Shown here in pieces: positions 36,250 through 49,800 of a DNA stretch of 64,000 nt. Under the pieces are notes generated by a model. The model was not told the DNA's origin, ran no database searches, and saw only the letters and a list, made by a program, of their open reading frames with translations. How positions within the stretch are numbered: the stretch's first letter is position 1; each line of letters begins with the position of its first letter. This DNA is from Cyclospora cayetanensis. Taxonomy: Eukaryota > Apicomplexa > Conoidasida > Eucoccidiorida > Eimeriidae. The position numbers were made by a program, and so were the translations under genes. The stretch spans positions 248,001-312,000 of the forward strand of contig NW_020312092.1 in assembly GCF_002999335.1 (NCBI RefSeq), read 5' to 3'.

Positions 36250-39200
36250 CTAGAAACAGTTAGGGACAGTGTCTCATAACCCTTCTAATCCGTGCAACCC
36301 AGCCAGTAAGGGGAAAGTGTGGTGATGCCGATTTTAAAAGCCGTACGTACAATACGCTCGGATTTCAGTCCCCAGAGCACTCCGCACTTAAAAGCAGCAG
36401 CTACTGGTACAGCACGTGCGTGACGAGATGCTTCACCCTCACAGCCACTCAAGCAGAGTAGGGACCATGATGCATCTGTTTAGTCGCCTGAATATTTTGA
36501 AGATTGCTGTGTCCCGTCGGACGCCGTGGCACTGGATCCCTGTGCCTACCGCGGGCGGTAGTTGACAAGAGGAGAAAAGGGAAAATTAGAGCAAGATTGA
36601 GGCAGAGAGAAGAAAGCAAAAGTGAAGCCTTAGGCAGCGGAAGCAGTATCGATTGAAGGGCTCCGATACGGCTGGCCCTGACTCCCCTGCCCCGCGGAAC
36701 CGTGACAACTTGCGGTTACGCATGAATACTAATAAAGCAAATTCACATCAAGAAAATTAAAAGTTTATAACGTGGACCTTTCACGCAGAGCGAAGCACCA
36801 TAAGCATGCTGGCCAAATCGCTTCCAGCCCTTTTTTGCGGGATTCAAGCTACAGGCTAACATAGAACACGCCAGAGCCCTCTGTACCCACTTCACAATAA
36901 GGTCCACATATCACACATTTTAATGCTGAGAAAAATGAAGACTATAACGCAAGCGTTTGTTCTCTTGGCTCCACATAAAAGGCAGGAAAGTGTTGCAAGC
37001 TGCTCTGAAAAACCCAAGTCGCTCTGGTGAACTGGGGCACACCTACTTTTTCACGCGTTCTACTACACTAGTCATATTGTATTACGGATAAGAAACAATG
37101 AAATACTTGATTTGGCTGTTTCTGCGTCTTACCTATTTTAGTGTACTTGTGTACCTGATACAAGATGATGCGTTGCGTGCATGTGCGCTGGATGTGATGT
37201 AAAACTAGCTGTAAATGCTCAGAGTGCTTAGAGGGTGCAGCTATGCGCACACAAGCTATCCCTCTACCATAATGTTTGGATTTCTCGGGGGCGCGAGAAG
37301 GGGAAGGAGGGAGTTCTTTTGACACGCTCTCCAACTTTCTGTCAGTTTGTATTGAACGTGGAGACAACTTTCTCCCTAGGTTGATCTTGGATGTGGTCTT
37401 ACAAGCCTCGTGCCACCTGAGGGCAACGGTAGTGGCAGAATGAGGTGGCCTTCTCTGTTAGAGCAAGAGTCCTCCGTATTCCCCTTGAGTAGGGTGGTAG
37501 TTTCGGCGTTCACTGAACAGAGTCTTGTCGGGACACAAGAGCAGCATTAATGCTTCTAATGCAAAGATGATGTTGCATTTATTGCTTTGTGAAGGAGACA
37601 TGTGCGTGTGAGTACTGCAGCTTGACGTTGGCTAATGCACTACGGTAGAGAGAAGAGAGATTCAGGCAGCGAATAAAGTCGAGAATCAGAGATTCTGACT
37701 AAAAATGCGATTGCAACCTTCCCTCTAAAGCTTTGCCAGGAAGGCGGCTCGCCACAAACCCAATACAGGGACTACTGGAAAGCTATTGAGTGCTCTTCCA
37801 AAAGAGCTTTCGTGTCTCCATAAACCTTGGTTTTGGGGTTTCGGCATGAGAAGATAGGGACAGCAAGAATGCCCGTTGCTGGACTGTCCAAGCACTTCAG
37901 TGATTCACAGCTAGGTACGTATTTCCTTAAGAGTACACAAAATAACAACATTGATCTACTATGAATCCAACTGTTGTCTCCTACTGCCACAATAGGAGAG
38001 CACCCGAACCAAGTAGCCAATTCTTTACCAATTCTTGAATCGAGGTAACTACTGTGACGCTTATGCATACTCTAGCCCACTACACATGGGGTAGTTCCAA
38101 GGACTGCTGCTATTTTTGCATTTTGCTACGTTGTGTTCGTTCTGTTGCAAGCGTTGGGGCTGCCCACCGTGATGGCCAATACGCCCGTAGACCTGTGATC
38201 TAGTCTGTTACAGCAATATCGTTGTTATCTTAACCCCCTTATGTTTACTTAGAATAAGATACGCTTTACTATGTAACTGGGTACTAGCAGATTTCGCCCT
38301 GTCTGGGACAAGAATCAAGGTATTCGCGACTAGGCTCCTATTGATGTATCTGTGTTTCGCGCAACTGTGTGTACTGCATAGACCACTCCTGAGGTGCAGC
38401 GCGCTGCAGACTGCTTGTGCCTTTCGTCCAACGCCAGATTCCTATGGTTTTAGGGAAACGGATAATTCAGTCTTTTCTGACGGCGCGTAGGCGAGTCCCC
38501 ACCACGTATCTAGTTTGTCGTAATGTTGCCGAACTCCGTATGAACAACAACTACAACATGATAAACATCCGTCTAAAATGCAATGCACGGGCCGTATGCG
38601 GTAGGCTTTCCCATTATCTGATCCGAAGACGCTGGGAATGACAAAGGCCTCATCGGCTCGAGGAGGCTGTGCGTATTTCCCCTGCCACTACACTGCTACC
38701 TGCCATTATTTATTACTACTGATAATGATATTCATGTTTTTAAAATCGACCTGAAATGAAAAATACGGCTGGGTAATTACTGCCTCATTTCACTTTTCAT
38801 AGTTGGTGAGCTCTCATGGTGAGTGAAGAGCGCTTCTTTCCAGGCCTTAATTAATCTGTTCTTGGTTTGGTCAACTTTAACTTGTGAAATAAGTCCGTCG
38901 GCTCTGCTTGATCAGTTTGATGGTTGCATTGGAGCCAGCCCTTCGAGGAGTTGCCCAAGTGTGTATCATGCTGTTTCGTTGAGTTAAACAACAATATCTG
39001 CGCCAGAGTATAGCTATACTAGCAGGATGCATCACTTAAATGGCCACAACTTTGGGCATTTGAGAAAGAGACAATAACTCGTGAGCTGTATGGGGGATTA
39101 CGTGCGGTAACTATTTGTTTTTCGTGAGAGATCACGCAATGCATGGACAAGCTAAGACCCATTTTCGGCTAAGCACTGTTGCAGATGACAGCTTGAGAGG

Positions 39201-40652
39201 TGGAAACATGATCTTCTACGCGCATTTGAGAGTGAAGCAGCGCATTGAAGTAATTTGTTAAGGGCACATGTTGCGGCTCTCCCAGGATATAGAAAACATG
39301 TAAAACAACCAAGCTACAAGCCACAAAAAGCTGGGGAATTTGTGTGTGGCCCTAATTCGACGCGCGGCTGTTACATATCAGGAATGACCCGTTGTATCAG
39401 GCTCAAGGAGCAAACACCCCATTAGTGAAGGGAGTACCGTCTTTGGCGGGCAAGAAAAAGAGAATAGGCCGTTGCCAGCATAAGCGATATCCAATAAAAG
39501 CTTCCTCACGATAAATTGCGGTTTCATTTGAAGTCGGGGTGCTCCATATTTCTGGACCACGAATGCGACACTAACAGTCAAATGCACTGAGAAAAGGTCA
39601 AGTTTTGCCTTCAAACCCTGAGCTTAGAATCCTCAGAATAATGCTCTCTGATTCTGAGCAGTGTGAATTTGCTTGCCTCAGAAAAAATAATCAGGAATCG
39701 TAGATGACCACGAACAGGCTCGAACATCGAGAAAATATATAAAGATTAGCAGAAGCCACTCTTGCCAATCGGCGGGGCGGGGGGCAAAGGAAAAATCAAG
39801 ATACAACAGCAGAAAGATGGGGTAACAGTAATTAAATATCGCAGGACAGAAATGAGTGAAGGAGAAGAGAATCATGAGCATTGATTCGATACATATGAAT
39901 GGGTAAAGTGCCGCACACTAGGCGTCGTCCAATATTGAGCCTATTACTCCACTCTGTAACCACCACTCATCAAGTGCATGTGCTCCACGCGTTAGAACAG
40001 ATATGCTAAAACATATAGAAATTGTCATCTTGGCATCGTGTCCCTTTCTTGTTCCTTTTTAAACCACGGTGGCCTGCCCCGTGGGGCCGACACTCCCGTA
40101 CCCAAAGGGCACCGATTTAGCAGAGGAGTGTACTCCCATGGACAGTTGCCTCCTGATTCTTATTTGCCCATATGTTTTTGCAAGTGCGTTTATCAAAGTA
40201 GGCAGCAATACCCCAATTTTCGATCTATATGTGTCTATGCACTCAGACGGTATCGGTGGGCTTTCCATTGTAACGTGGATATCGATTTGTGCCTAAACGG
40301 AGGTGGTGTGTTTGCCAGTGCTTTTTGATCGGTTTATTTACATTTCCTCCCTCTACGGCTTTTTCAGCTATGCCTCAGTGCCACTGAGTGTCCGACTTTG
40401 CCAAAATCTTTCTGTCTTATGTTGGTCTAACCACATGCGTGTTCGTGCAAACCGCAGTGCCTCGAAACCTTCTCCCTTCGTTCATTCGGTTAATTTTCCT
40501 CAGCTTATCTGACTCTCGGCACCTGTACAGTATGGCTGCCTCTCCCTCAGGCTAAATAGAAGACAGGTAGCTGACGCATGCAAAGTGCAAGGACAACGCC
40601 AGTTGCGCACAAAGCCATTGAAACACCTACAGGGACGATCATAAATCAGAAA
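36250..40652. other. gene-poor stretch
   Basis: Over 4 kb with no exon I can support. Open frames are short on both strands and lack domains. A minus-strand frame at 37,772-38,068 has a loosely integrase-like KYVPSCES but no accompanying motifs. The promoter of the CacyBP-like gene should lie near the right end. Confidence 0.5.
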
Positions 40653-42778
40653 ATGGACTCTAAGGAGGAAATGCGTCTCGACCTGGAGGAGCTGGCTTCA
40701 TTTCTCAAGACTTCAAAGCGAGCTTCAGTCAGCCGATTGCTGAGCGAGCAGTGCCAAAGGCTTAGGGATCAGATTCAAGAGGTAACCCGCCCTGAGTCCC
40801 CATTTGTAGAAAGTGGAGGCAGCGCATAATGTATCAAGTATCGTATACAGACTGCAGGCAGCCGGTGGTCTTCTTGGTCTATGCCCCGTCACTTTCCTGC
40901 CTTAGTTCCAGCTTTTACGAGTATGCTGTAGCCTCATTTCTTCTGTTCTTCTGGCCTTTACATGCTTTGCACAGATAGAGCGGATACAGGAAAGCGCTGC
41001 ACAGGCTCCTTTATCTGTAGAGGTTAGCTCGGCACTGCAGATATTTCAGTTGACGAATGTACACTCCTCTAAACCTAGCAACGTAGGGCTAGTCGTCTTG
41101 GGTAATCATGACTGTAACACACTTGCGACACGATTTCAGCAATGCTACGCCGATCGCGAAAGCCCAGTCAGAAAGGATAATTTTAAACGCTTTAAAACGG
41201 CAGTGGTGTTGTTACATATCTGTGATTAGGTAAAGGGCCAAGAAAAGCGACAAGACCCACCTGCTTGCTGGGTTATCCACAGCTAGCATTTAGGGTTAGG
41301 GGCTAGAGCGACGAATTGAGGCGTGAGGTATGTGCTGTCTGCGTCCATACGCACTTGAAGGTCTTCAATACCATCGACAGATTTGCATGGGACCAAACCC
41401 CTCAGTTCGTCAAGTGAGCGCAGCATCTATCTACTACTGGTCTTGGATTAGATTACAGAGCTCCTTTGTAGATTTTTTACGACGAGAGGATGGAAATAAC
41501 AAAAAGCCGCTAAAGAGGTTTGCGGATGTTTTGGCGGTCTGCTTTGAGCTTCTTTTAGGGTGTATGTGGAGCTGGAGGGCCTGGCGTCCGTTCGCCCTGA
41601 AGAAGCATCTGCTCACTTCGAAGAGCACAGTGCAGAATTCGTTGTATGCCGAACCAAAGATCACCCTCTGCACATGCAGTTAAGGCCAAGCACTGGAATA
41701 CGCATGCCTAATTAAGAGCAAGGCCAGGACTGCCAGACGGCCTGGGGTCCCAGCCTCGGTAGATATTGAGACAGCTATGTCTGCACCCTTACTTATTCCG
41801 CAGGTGCGGAATTTAAAGCAGAAGAATTACTCTTTAAAGTTCCAGCCGCTACACGCTCCTATCGATGTGAAGAGTAAGACAAGGTCATAGTCCCTCCTTG
41901 CCTTCGCTTCAGCCTGGGGTTTAGCGCTTACGGTAGTGAGCCCTGAGTTTGAAGTCTAGGGTGTGAGGATTGCAACACAGCAAGGGTCATGAGGTGATTG
42001 CAGGTATGTGGGGTGAATATTCATAAAGTTACATGTCAAACAACAGGGGGCTCAATGTACAGCCTGAGGCCTTCACTCCTACAGTGAATGTGACCAACTA
42101 TGCTCTCCGTGCTTCTTTGGTGTGCTTAGAATCAAATTTTTCAATTAAACGCAACACCGCGACTCTGCGTTTAGCTAAGGTGCGCACTTCGCAAACCCCA
42201 GAACGCGAGGGACAGACAAACGGATCCCGTGTCGGCTGAAGTCGCCAATTCTGATATGTGCGCGAAATTGAATTCACCAGAGTTGCCTGGTTACGGGTTG
42301 AGTCTAGACGGGTCAGCGCACTAAGCCAGCTGTCAGTGCTTAGGATAAGGAACTGGGTTTTTCGTTCAGCTCCGCCCCGGCGAGCACTGGGAGTCGATCG
42401 CCAAAATAGCTCATCAAAACGTGATTCCAAAGCCAGACCTCTCATCAGACCCTTCGCAGTCCATAATGAGCATGATGAAGAGCCTCTACGATCAGGTAGC
42501 TTGTCATTTTTGTCGCTTGCCCACCCCGAGCCATCAATCAAGTCGCTTGGGTTTTAGGCTCATAAGTGCTCTTGACGTGTTGCCTCCCGTGCCCTTCTTG
42601 CATATCCATATATACCCATATACGACGACCCGCATAATCCTCCCCTCCGTCCGTCTCCCCGCATAACGCGTTCTCCATCTATGATGTAGGCGCTTCTTTC
42701 CAGCCTTGCAAGCGCTGCCTTTTGTGTCCTCAGGGTGACAGCGAAATGAAGAGAACAATTGCCAAGGCATGGGTATAG
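40653..42778 (+). CDS. CACYBP: CacyBP/SIP-like protein (CS and SGS domains)
   Basis: Homologue of calcyclin-binding protein/Siah-interacting protein, an adaptor that in animals links Skp1 and Siah-type ubiquitin ligases. Eight exons join in phase: 40653-40781, 40975-41101, 41406-41517, 41559-41643, 41804-41873, 42130-42179, 42370-42495 and 42734-42778, giving 247 residues against 228 in human. The N-terminal helical hairpin is LDLEELASFLKTSKRASVSR. The CS domain includes YYWSW, VYVELEGLASV, HFEEHSAEF, VRNLKQKNYSLKFQPL and KRNTATLRLAK. The SGS tail has HWESIAKIAH, DPSQSIMSMMKSLYDQ and GDSEMKRTIAKAWV, close to the animal DPSEGLMNVLKKIYEDG and MKRTINKAW. The start 40653 gives a family-like N-terminus; an in-frame ATG at 40578 is possible. 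The third intron would be only 41 bp, so that junction is the least certain. Confidence 0.88.
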
Positions 42779-43543
42779 CCTCACCCCCGACGTCCTCCCA
42801 ATGCCCTTCCCAGTTGTGCCTGTCAACCATACGCTTTTGCTACCCCTTTTCTGCAAGTCGAGACCCCGCACTACAGTGAACGTCTCCAAGTCAGCTACCC
42901 TCAAAGAGCGCCCCTATGTCATGCGCCGATTTAATTGACGTTTCCGCGGCTGTCTTCCCTGGAGCTGTGTGCAGACCGAGTCCCAAGAAAGAAAGGTGAA
43001 GGGGTCGTTCGCCGATGACGGGATATTCTAAGCCCTTCGAAAGGCGATACAGGGAAAAATGGTCACGGAAAAAGGTGATGATGATGCAGGTATAGGTAAA
43101 CACCCGTAGATGAGAATGGGTGGGAAGCGAGATTTCACGCGTTGACACAATCAGCGCCTGTTTCGCCTATCTGTACCCCCCCTGTCTCGTCTGTTCCGGT
43201 ATTCGCCCTGGCTGAGCTCGCTTGCTCTACGCTGCAGAGCTATAGCACCTACACTACACACCGGAAAAGGAATTTCCGTGCTACTTGGATTTAAACCACT
43301 CCTCGTCATTTTATGCAATGCGGGCTTATAAAGGAGTAGGCAGCTAAGTCCCTATACATACTTTTGTTCAAAATCTACAACTGGCAAACCATACGACGAA
43401 TTACGAGCCTGTTGGAATAAAGCACTTGAGAAGCGCCTGGGAGCGATAAGAATGCTAGCCCAACTGTTCCTCAGTAAACACGCCCGCAGCGCGCCGCGTC
43501 ACATTCAACTGTTGTTGTAGCATCTGCACTAACTGCAGCTGCT
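42779..43543. other. intergenic between convergent CacyBP and RPS15 genes
   Basis: About 0.76 kb between two convergent 3' ends. No coding segment, repeat or RNA gene is recognised. Confidence 0.6.
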
Positions 43544-44193
43544 TTACTTTAGAGGAATGAAACGAGAAGAGTGTGTAGCGCCAATGCCCGGCTTTCCGTG
43601 GCGCACGGGCTTGTAGCTCATTGAAAACTCTCCGAGGTAGTAGCCAACCATCTCTGGCTGAACACAAGCAACAAATGCATGCCCAAGCAAATGCCCACTA
43701 ATCGAAATCACAAGAAAGCAAGGACCCTCAGCAAATACTGGCGGAATGGGACACGAAGGCCGCATGGCTCCCCGAAGCGCAGTGCCTGTGTGGAAGCGCA
43801 CACCGTACCTCTCGCCGTCCCATCTATTTGCTGCTTCTGCATCGTAATCCTCCTCCCTAATTCTCTTACCTTAATTTCTACATTGATGAACTGCTTGCCG
43901 TTGTAGATTCCAATTACCGAGCCGATCATCTCCGGCACCACCACGACATTCCTGAGATGAGTATTGACAACAGGCGGCTTCTCTCCATAAGGCAGGTGCT
44001 TCTTCGCATTTCTCAACTTGTTCATCAAAGGCAGAGCCTTCATGTTGATCCCCCTGCTAAACTTTCTCCTCTGCCGAGCCCTGAGCAAATCGACGAGCTT
44101 GTCCAGGGGAAGCGTCACCAGCTTTTCTAGGTCTACGCCCCTGTAGGAGAACGTGCGGAACGTCCTCTTGCGGGGTGCCGACGCGTCTTCCGC
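43544..44193 (-). CDS. RPS15: 40S ribosomal protein uS19 (S15)
   Basis: Small-subunit ribosomal protein at the head of the 40S particle near the decoding region. Two minus-strand exons, 43870-44193 and 43544-43657, join in phase 0. The first carries [67 protein letters not shown] and [10 protein letters not shown]. The second carries [31 protein letters not shown] and IPLK with stop TAA. These 145 residues equal the full family length except for the initiator Met. The exon begins directly after a TTTAG acceptor and an in-frame stop, so a very short first exon containing the ATG lies upstream, between 44,200 and about 44,900. I could not place it in phase. The true 5' end is therefore beyond 44,193. 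Confidence 0.95.
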
Positions 44194-46800
44194 CTAAACG
44201 CAAGCATGTATAACGAACATGAAAAATCAGATGCCACAGGATGGAAAACACCTGTACCAACATAACTATCGATTACTAGAGCGGGAGACGGGATGATCAA
44301 AGAGCCATGCCGATATCAGAGAAGAAACCCCAAGAGGTATATAGCGAAAGAAAGCACAATAGAATGGGAATTAGAAGTGAACCCTGGAAAATAAAAAGGA
44401 GAATACGGCAGAAGAATGGCATGAGTGGAGGCGAGTTTGACCGGGTCCAGGAGCTTCACTGCCTAGAGTGACGTCAATTGCGTCCGATCCCGTCGCAATA
44501 CCAAACTTTCTCTACAGAAAAAGATTGAGATGAAGGCAGAAAGATGGAGAGCTGCGTGGCGTCAGCCGAAACAACGCAGAGGAAGATGGGGGACGGCAGG
44601 AGGGGAGAAAAAACGCACCATTTTTGCTGAAGGGAGAAATGAGCAGACGCGAAGGAAGAAAGAGAGGAATTATTACTATCGGTCTCCCTGCAAACCCTAC
44701 AACAAACCACCAAGACTTCAAAAGCTGAAACTTTGAAACCAATAGCCCCGCAGCCTCTTTCCGCATTTACGGGTCTGGGGAGAGCCAGCCCTAACCCCAC
44801 GGCCAATGACACTTCGGTCAAATTCTCGCCTTACCGGTGGCCCCTTGCAATTGTATAAATATCATTCCCTAATACTTTATGCCGACTTTGGTCTATTTGT
44901 ATAATTCAAACGCACAGGCAGAGGGGTCTCCTCTCTCCCAGGCCCTCGTGTGTGGGGACGGGTCCTCTCCTGCATGCAGACAAGACACTAAATGCTTTCG
45001 AAGCTCATTATGCTCCCTAAACAGCTTCTACTTGGCCAGAAAAGCATGCAAGGTCATCTACCTGAAAGTGTGCTGTTTTGTGGTATCGTCACGTACACTT
45101 CCCATAATTGCCGTCGTTTAGCCAGAGACAGGTTAAGGCTGATTAGCTCTGGATTGCTCATAGTGGGCTGCGTTCCTCTGTTCTGCATTGAAATACAAAT
45201 ACTGCAGCTATCCCTGTGGATACCACAGCATAGATACTTGGGTGCTCGTAGCTTGAAGCATAGTGTAACGCTCCATTGTAGGCTTCCGTAGGGCGACACC
45301 TAGCTCCAGACGCGATACAAACTTGTTTGGAAGCTGTTGATTAATTTACTAATATTCTCCCACCCTCTTGTGCCCAGTCATCTAAGGACTCCAGCACCAG
45401 GGCAGCGGGATAACTAGGGTGTGCGCAACCGTACCCTCAAGCCCTATTAGCATTCATTGCTAATTGCACACAGCGCATACGCGGAGAACATTGCGTGTAT
45501 CTGTATTGGACCAGCAGTACCTAGCAACATTAAAGGTAAACGAGCAGCCAAGCACGTAATTTAATGCTCTACCAGTTCTTAGTCCCACATAGCGTTAAAA
45601 ATCTTCATTTTTGTCAGACCCCTGACGTGCTCCCCTCACATGAAAGCCAGGCTATCCTGTTTTGCACCTGTACATCGAAACCAGCTGCATACAGTCAAGC
45701 GAAAGCTTTACCGACCTAGCACCACTCCCAGGCAGACAAATACGCGAAAAAATCGAAAATGAGAAGACAGAAGGCAGATCAACCGGTATAAATTGAAGGA
45801 AAGGACACACACTAGCCCACAACGCATGAAAGACAGAATTACCATAAACGCGGAGGCACGAGTGCTTGTTGTCTTCGGATCGCTTGAAGGTGTGAGCTTT
45901 CTGTAACACAAAATCAGAAGATCTCAAAAATATGTAAAGGAAGGTAAAATGCACACTAGCGCAGCAGTGACTTCGCGCCTCATAGGGGAACGTTTGCACG
46001 CTGATTCAGCTAGCACATGCAGCACAGCCGATTTTCATGCTTCAGCAAAAGCAAATGGCAAAGTCTAAGGACAAGATACCTTACAGTGACTGAGCATAGA
46101 TCTGAGTGTACAGGACACCTTGCCAGCAGTAACTTCCAACCTTTGGAAGAACTATCTTGGGTTGAGTCAACTATTTCAGGCAGAGCATGCGCTTAGAAAT
46201 GATAATTAGAAAGGGCCGCGAGAATCTCTGTCCATGGAGAATGGCACTGTGAGCCCAAAAGAAGTGCGAATTCCCTCTAAGGCAGATAGACTGCGACTGC
46301 TCCTCCTTCACTCACTGAGGCTGGTATTTCCAACGACGATTCCCTAAAATATCCTTTCTAGTGTGCCCTTGGCACTTGATAGTCTCAGCATCCAGCACTT
46401 TGCTGACTTTGCTAAGCAAGTGACTAGCGTGGAGGTGAAGAATTCACAGGGAGCCGAAAACCTTTGGTGAGTTTTTCAAGATCTTAAAAGGCCAGTATTG
46501 ATGGCGATGTCGCACGCCCACCCTATAGGGCAGCCGAAACAGTAATAAAGGCCAGTAATTTGTGAGAAAATTGCAGATGCTCCTAGCCGGCCTGCGATCA
46601 GTTTCTTCTTTGGCTCACCTTCTGGTGGACCTCGTAATATTTGTCGGCTTATTAGGATTAAACATGTATGTTGTAGATCGCAGCAAACAGCCCCTTATCC
46701 GAAATCCATGCAATTCTTTCTTGATCTGTGTGCATGCATTGGCATGCACTAGGCAGCTGGTTTCTTGCTACCCCTTCGCCAAGGGTGGCTTCTGATTCTG
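44194..46800. other. upstream of RPS15; no recognised gene
   Basis: Contains the unplaced first exon and promoter of RPS15 and, further right, sequence that may be the eroded 3' part of retroelement copy 2. Frames at 44,474-44,821 and 45,652-45,999 (-) are open but show no domain. Confidence 0.45.
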
Positions 46801-49800
46801 GGCCACTAGGTTTTGGGCTTACATCCGAGAACAGTTCCTTAATGCAGAGCAAGGATGCGGGAGTGCAACGAATACACTAGTTTGCTGGTGTAAGATAAAA
46901 GCTCTAAGCACAGGGAAGATAATTTGACCAAAGAATTGAGCTTTTGTTAGCACAGAGTCGCAAATACTGCGGATGCCTACAGTCATGTACTCCGGTTGCC
47001 CATCTGGCTCGGAATGGCTCGTACTGGTCACATTGTAGTCGATTTGTATGCAGAACCTAAACGCACGCCAAAATGCACTAACGAACTTTGGAAACTTGTA
47101 GGCTTCGCTGCTTTAGGGAATTCTGTGGGGCATTCATACATGAGTGGGCAATATCATTAACCACGACAAAGCTGAAGCAAGGGAGAAAGTCGAATTATTC
47201 GCTAAGTCTACCAATAACGATGTAGATGCTGTTCCGGCCCTTGACTTCTGGCATTCCGACAATACAGTTCATGGCCAGCGGAACTTAAATTCTTTGAAAG
47301 TCTAGAAGGCCTTGCAGAAGTACGGATCCAGCAGATATGCACAGTTTCGGCTGCTGACGACGGGAACATAACGATGCATACTCATCTGTCGCACGACACA
47401 TCCCAGTCCGTCAGAAAGACCGTGAGAGCTCTTCAACACTGGTGTGCATCCAACTATTGCCCGCAAGAACATTGCCAATAGCATTTCGCGAGCGGCAATG
47501 CAGCGTGCAGATGGAACGTTCGACAGGTGGAATCCTCGCTATGCTCTGAACATCAGCAGGCCAACCTTTAGCCGCTAATGCCTCAGCCTTTCGTCATTAT
47601 GAATATGGCGATAGTTGCGGATGTGTGTGTGCCAAATACACACGCCTCACAAAATTCTGAGATAATCCGTGAACCATCTTAAACAAGAGCGGTCGCCCCG
47701 CACAATCGTGAATCGCTGAGGCATCGAAAGAGCACATTTGCGCCCTTGTTGTAGGTGCCCCTCATCTATTTCACCGTGGAGTCGTGCAGTAGGAGGCATT
47801 CAAACCAGCTAAGAGGGCTAGAATTATCAGTGTCCCGAATACTTCTCACAAGGGATGCCGCATGTGGTCTTCTCCTTGTAGGGAATACCGCTGCTCGGCT
47901 TCTTTGAAGCAATGAGAATAATACGCAATGATTTTATGCACTGGACAGTTTGTAGCTATTGGGAGAGAGAGCACCTGTAGCTTTTGTTGCTAGGAAGATA
48001 TGGTACTAGTAGAAAGGCTTTAAAAGTACCGAAGGAGTTGTATGGCAGCCCACGAGCTTTCCTGCTGCCGCATGAGCCTTCTCTGACGGAATCCCACGCT
48101 GCATTCTATTAGGTAGTTTAGTCAAGAAAGCATCAACCCGAGCAAAACGAGGAAGCAAATATGGGTAATAAGATGCAAGCCCGCATAAAACCTCGCGCTT
48201 TTCCTACCTGTACCTGGCGATAGAGGCCATTGATTGCTTCAAATTTTGCCGGATCTGGCTCATTTTATAGAGCCAAGCGCGAAATGACAGGAAGTTGATT
48301 GCCCTCTTGAAAACGAGCACCTGCATGCCTTCGCACAATACTGCTCGCCCCGCGGCCGCTCAAGCGCATGCCATAGATTTTGGTGCTGGTTTTAGATATT
48401 TCGGGTGAGAGAGTCATACGATTCTCGTTGATAAGGCCATTAAAGCGTCTGAGTCCATTGCCTTTGCATTTTGGCTGGGCACTCGACAAGTGTAACAGCA
48501 TGCAAATATGCGTAAGCTTACCAGTGCGAGTATATAACGCCGTTTGTGTGCCTGTCACCAGGGTGAACGGCGTTTTGTAAAGAAGTGTATGTGGAATCCA
48601 ATGCGGACCGGAGTGTCTCTCCGTGTAACCTGTCAAAAACTCCACCAGTATTAGGCACGAGCAGCTATTGCTTGGCATTGATCTTGTACCAGTGCTTAAA
48701 CTTAAAGCACATGCAACACTTTCCTTTCTTTTTGGCACCAACAGTGCGTTATGCTCAAATGTGCTGACCTATTCCTGCATTGTGCCCCTTTGCGGCAATA
48801 AATCCGGCTGCCACTTAAGCTGCTCTTCATGCTGCGGAGGCTTTCGATTCCTCGCATCAGCCTAGAGTTGACCCAGGGATTAGTTCATTACGGGTTGATC
48901 GGCAACTGACAAGTGATAAACCTGCTGGCAGTTTTTCACTATTTAGTACATCTGTGAATTTCCCTTGATATTTCCCATTCCACCTGTTCGTCGGCTGAAA
49001 TTTCAGCAGAATCAATGAAAAACTTATTGCAGAGCCCATAAGACCGGATACATGCTCAGAACCCTCTTTTCTTACTGCACTACCGGCGGCAGAATGACTC
49101 TCCCCTACCTTGCTGACGCACTGACTCCACTCAGCTCACCACAGATTAGCTGAGCATTGCTGAGACCAAACTCTGCTTCTTCTTAGCGCTTCCCAGCACG
49201 CTAACTTTGAGAGGGCGCAGCTGAGGCCTATGCGCCCCTTCTCGAAAGTCCCTAAATGCATACTGAGGATTGCACAATGGCGCACTGGTCCAGTATACAA
49301 GTAACGGACCAGTCTGATAAGGCCCAAATTCCAACTTGAAATAGTTTTGAACCACCGTGAATTTTGTCACTGATCAGCAACCCTGGATTTCACGGACGGC
49401 GCTGCCGGGTACACAGGCAGATTGTCTTTTTACATCATGCCCGCGAATTGCGGATCCACTTGTCACTCAGTTTTAAGCAAAGTTGGCAATTCTCAACCTT
49501 TAGTGTGAGCTAACGTGGGCGCAGGATTCACCCCGTTTTTTGGCCTCCATATTTGGCCATATACCCTACGCTCCCATTTATTGTTCCACAACTCGCGGGT
49601 GGGTTTACCCTTTCTTTGAGCCCTCTTTACCTGCCCAGCAACCAATTTCGCCAGACCCAAATCCCGTTGCTCAAGTTCTTTGACCTTTTGTATGCGCATG
49701 AATTCCAGTATTGTGTGACCCCGCTTTCTTACAGTAGAAGCGAGGCCTAAAGTTCCTTCGGCACGTTCTCCTGAAACACTCCATGCAAGGTCTTGGGAGG

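Noticed and set aside
37772..38068. Minus frame with KYVPSCES, possible third integrase fragment
   Set aside because: Single weak motif with no neighbouring RT, RNase H or DGQ block.
41285..41310. TTTAGGGTTAGGGG resembling apicomplexan telomere repeat
   Set aside because: Only about two units; too short to call an interstitial telomere array.
42098..42541. 147-codon minus frame
   Set aside because: Antisense shadow of the CacyBP-like exons 42130-42179 and 42370-42495.
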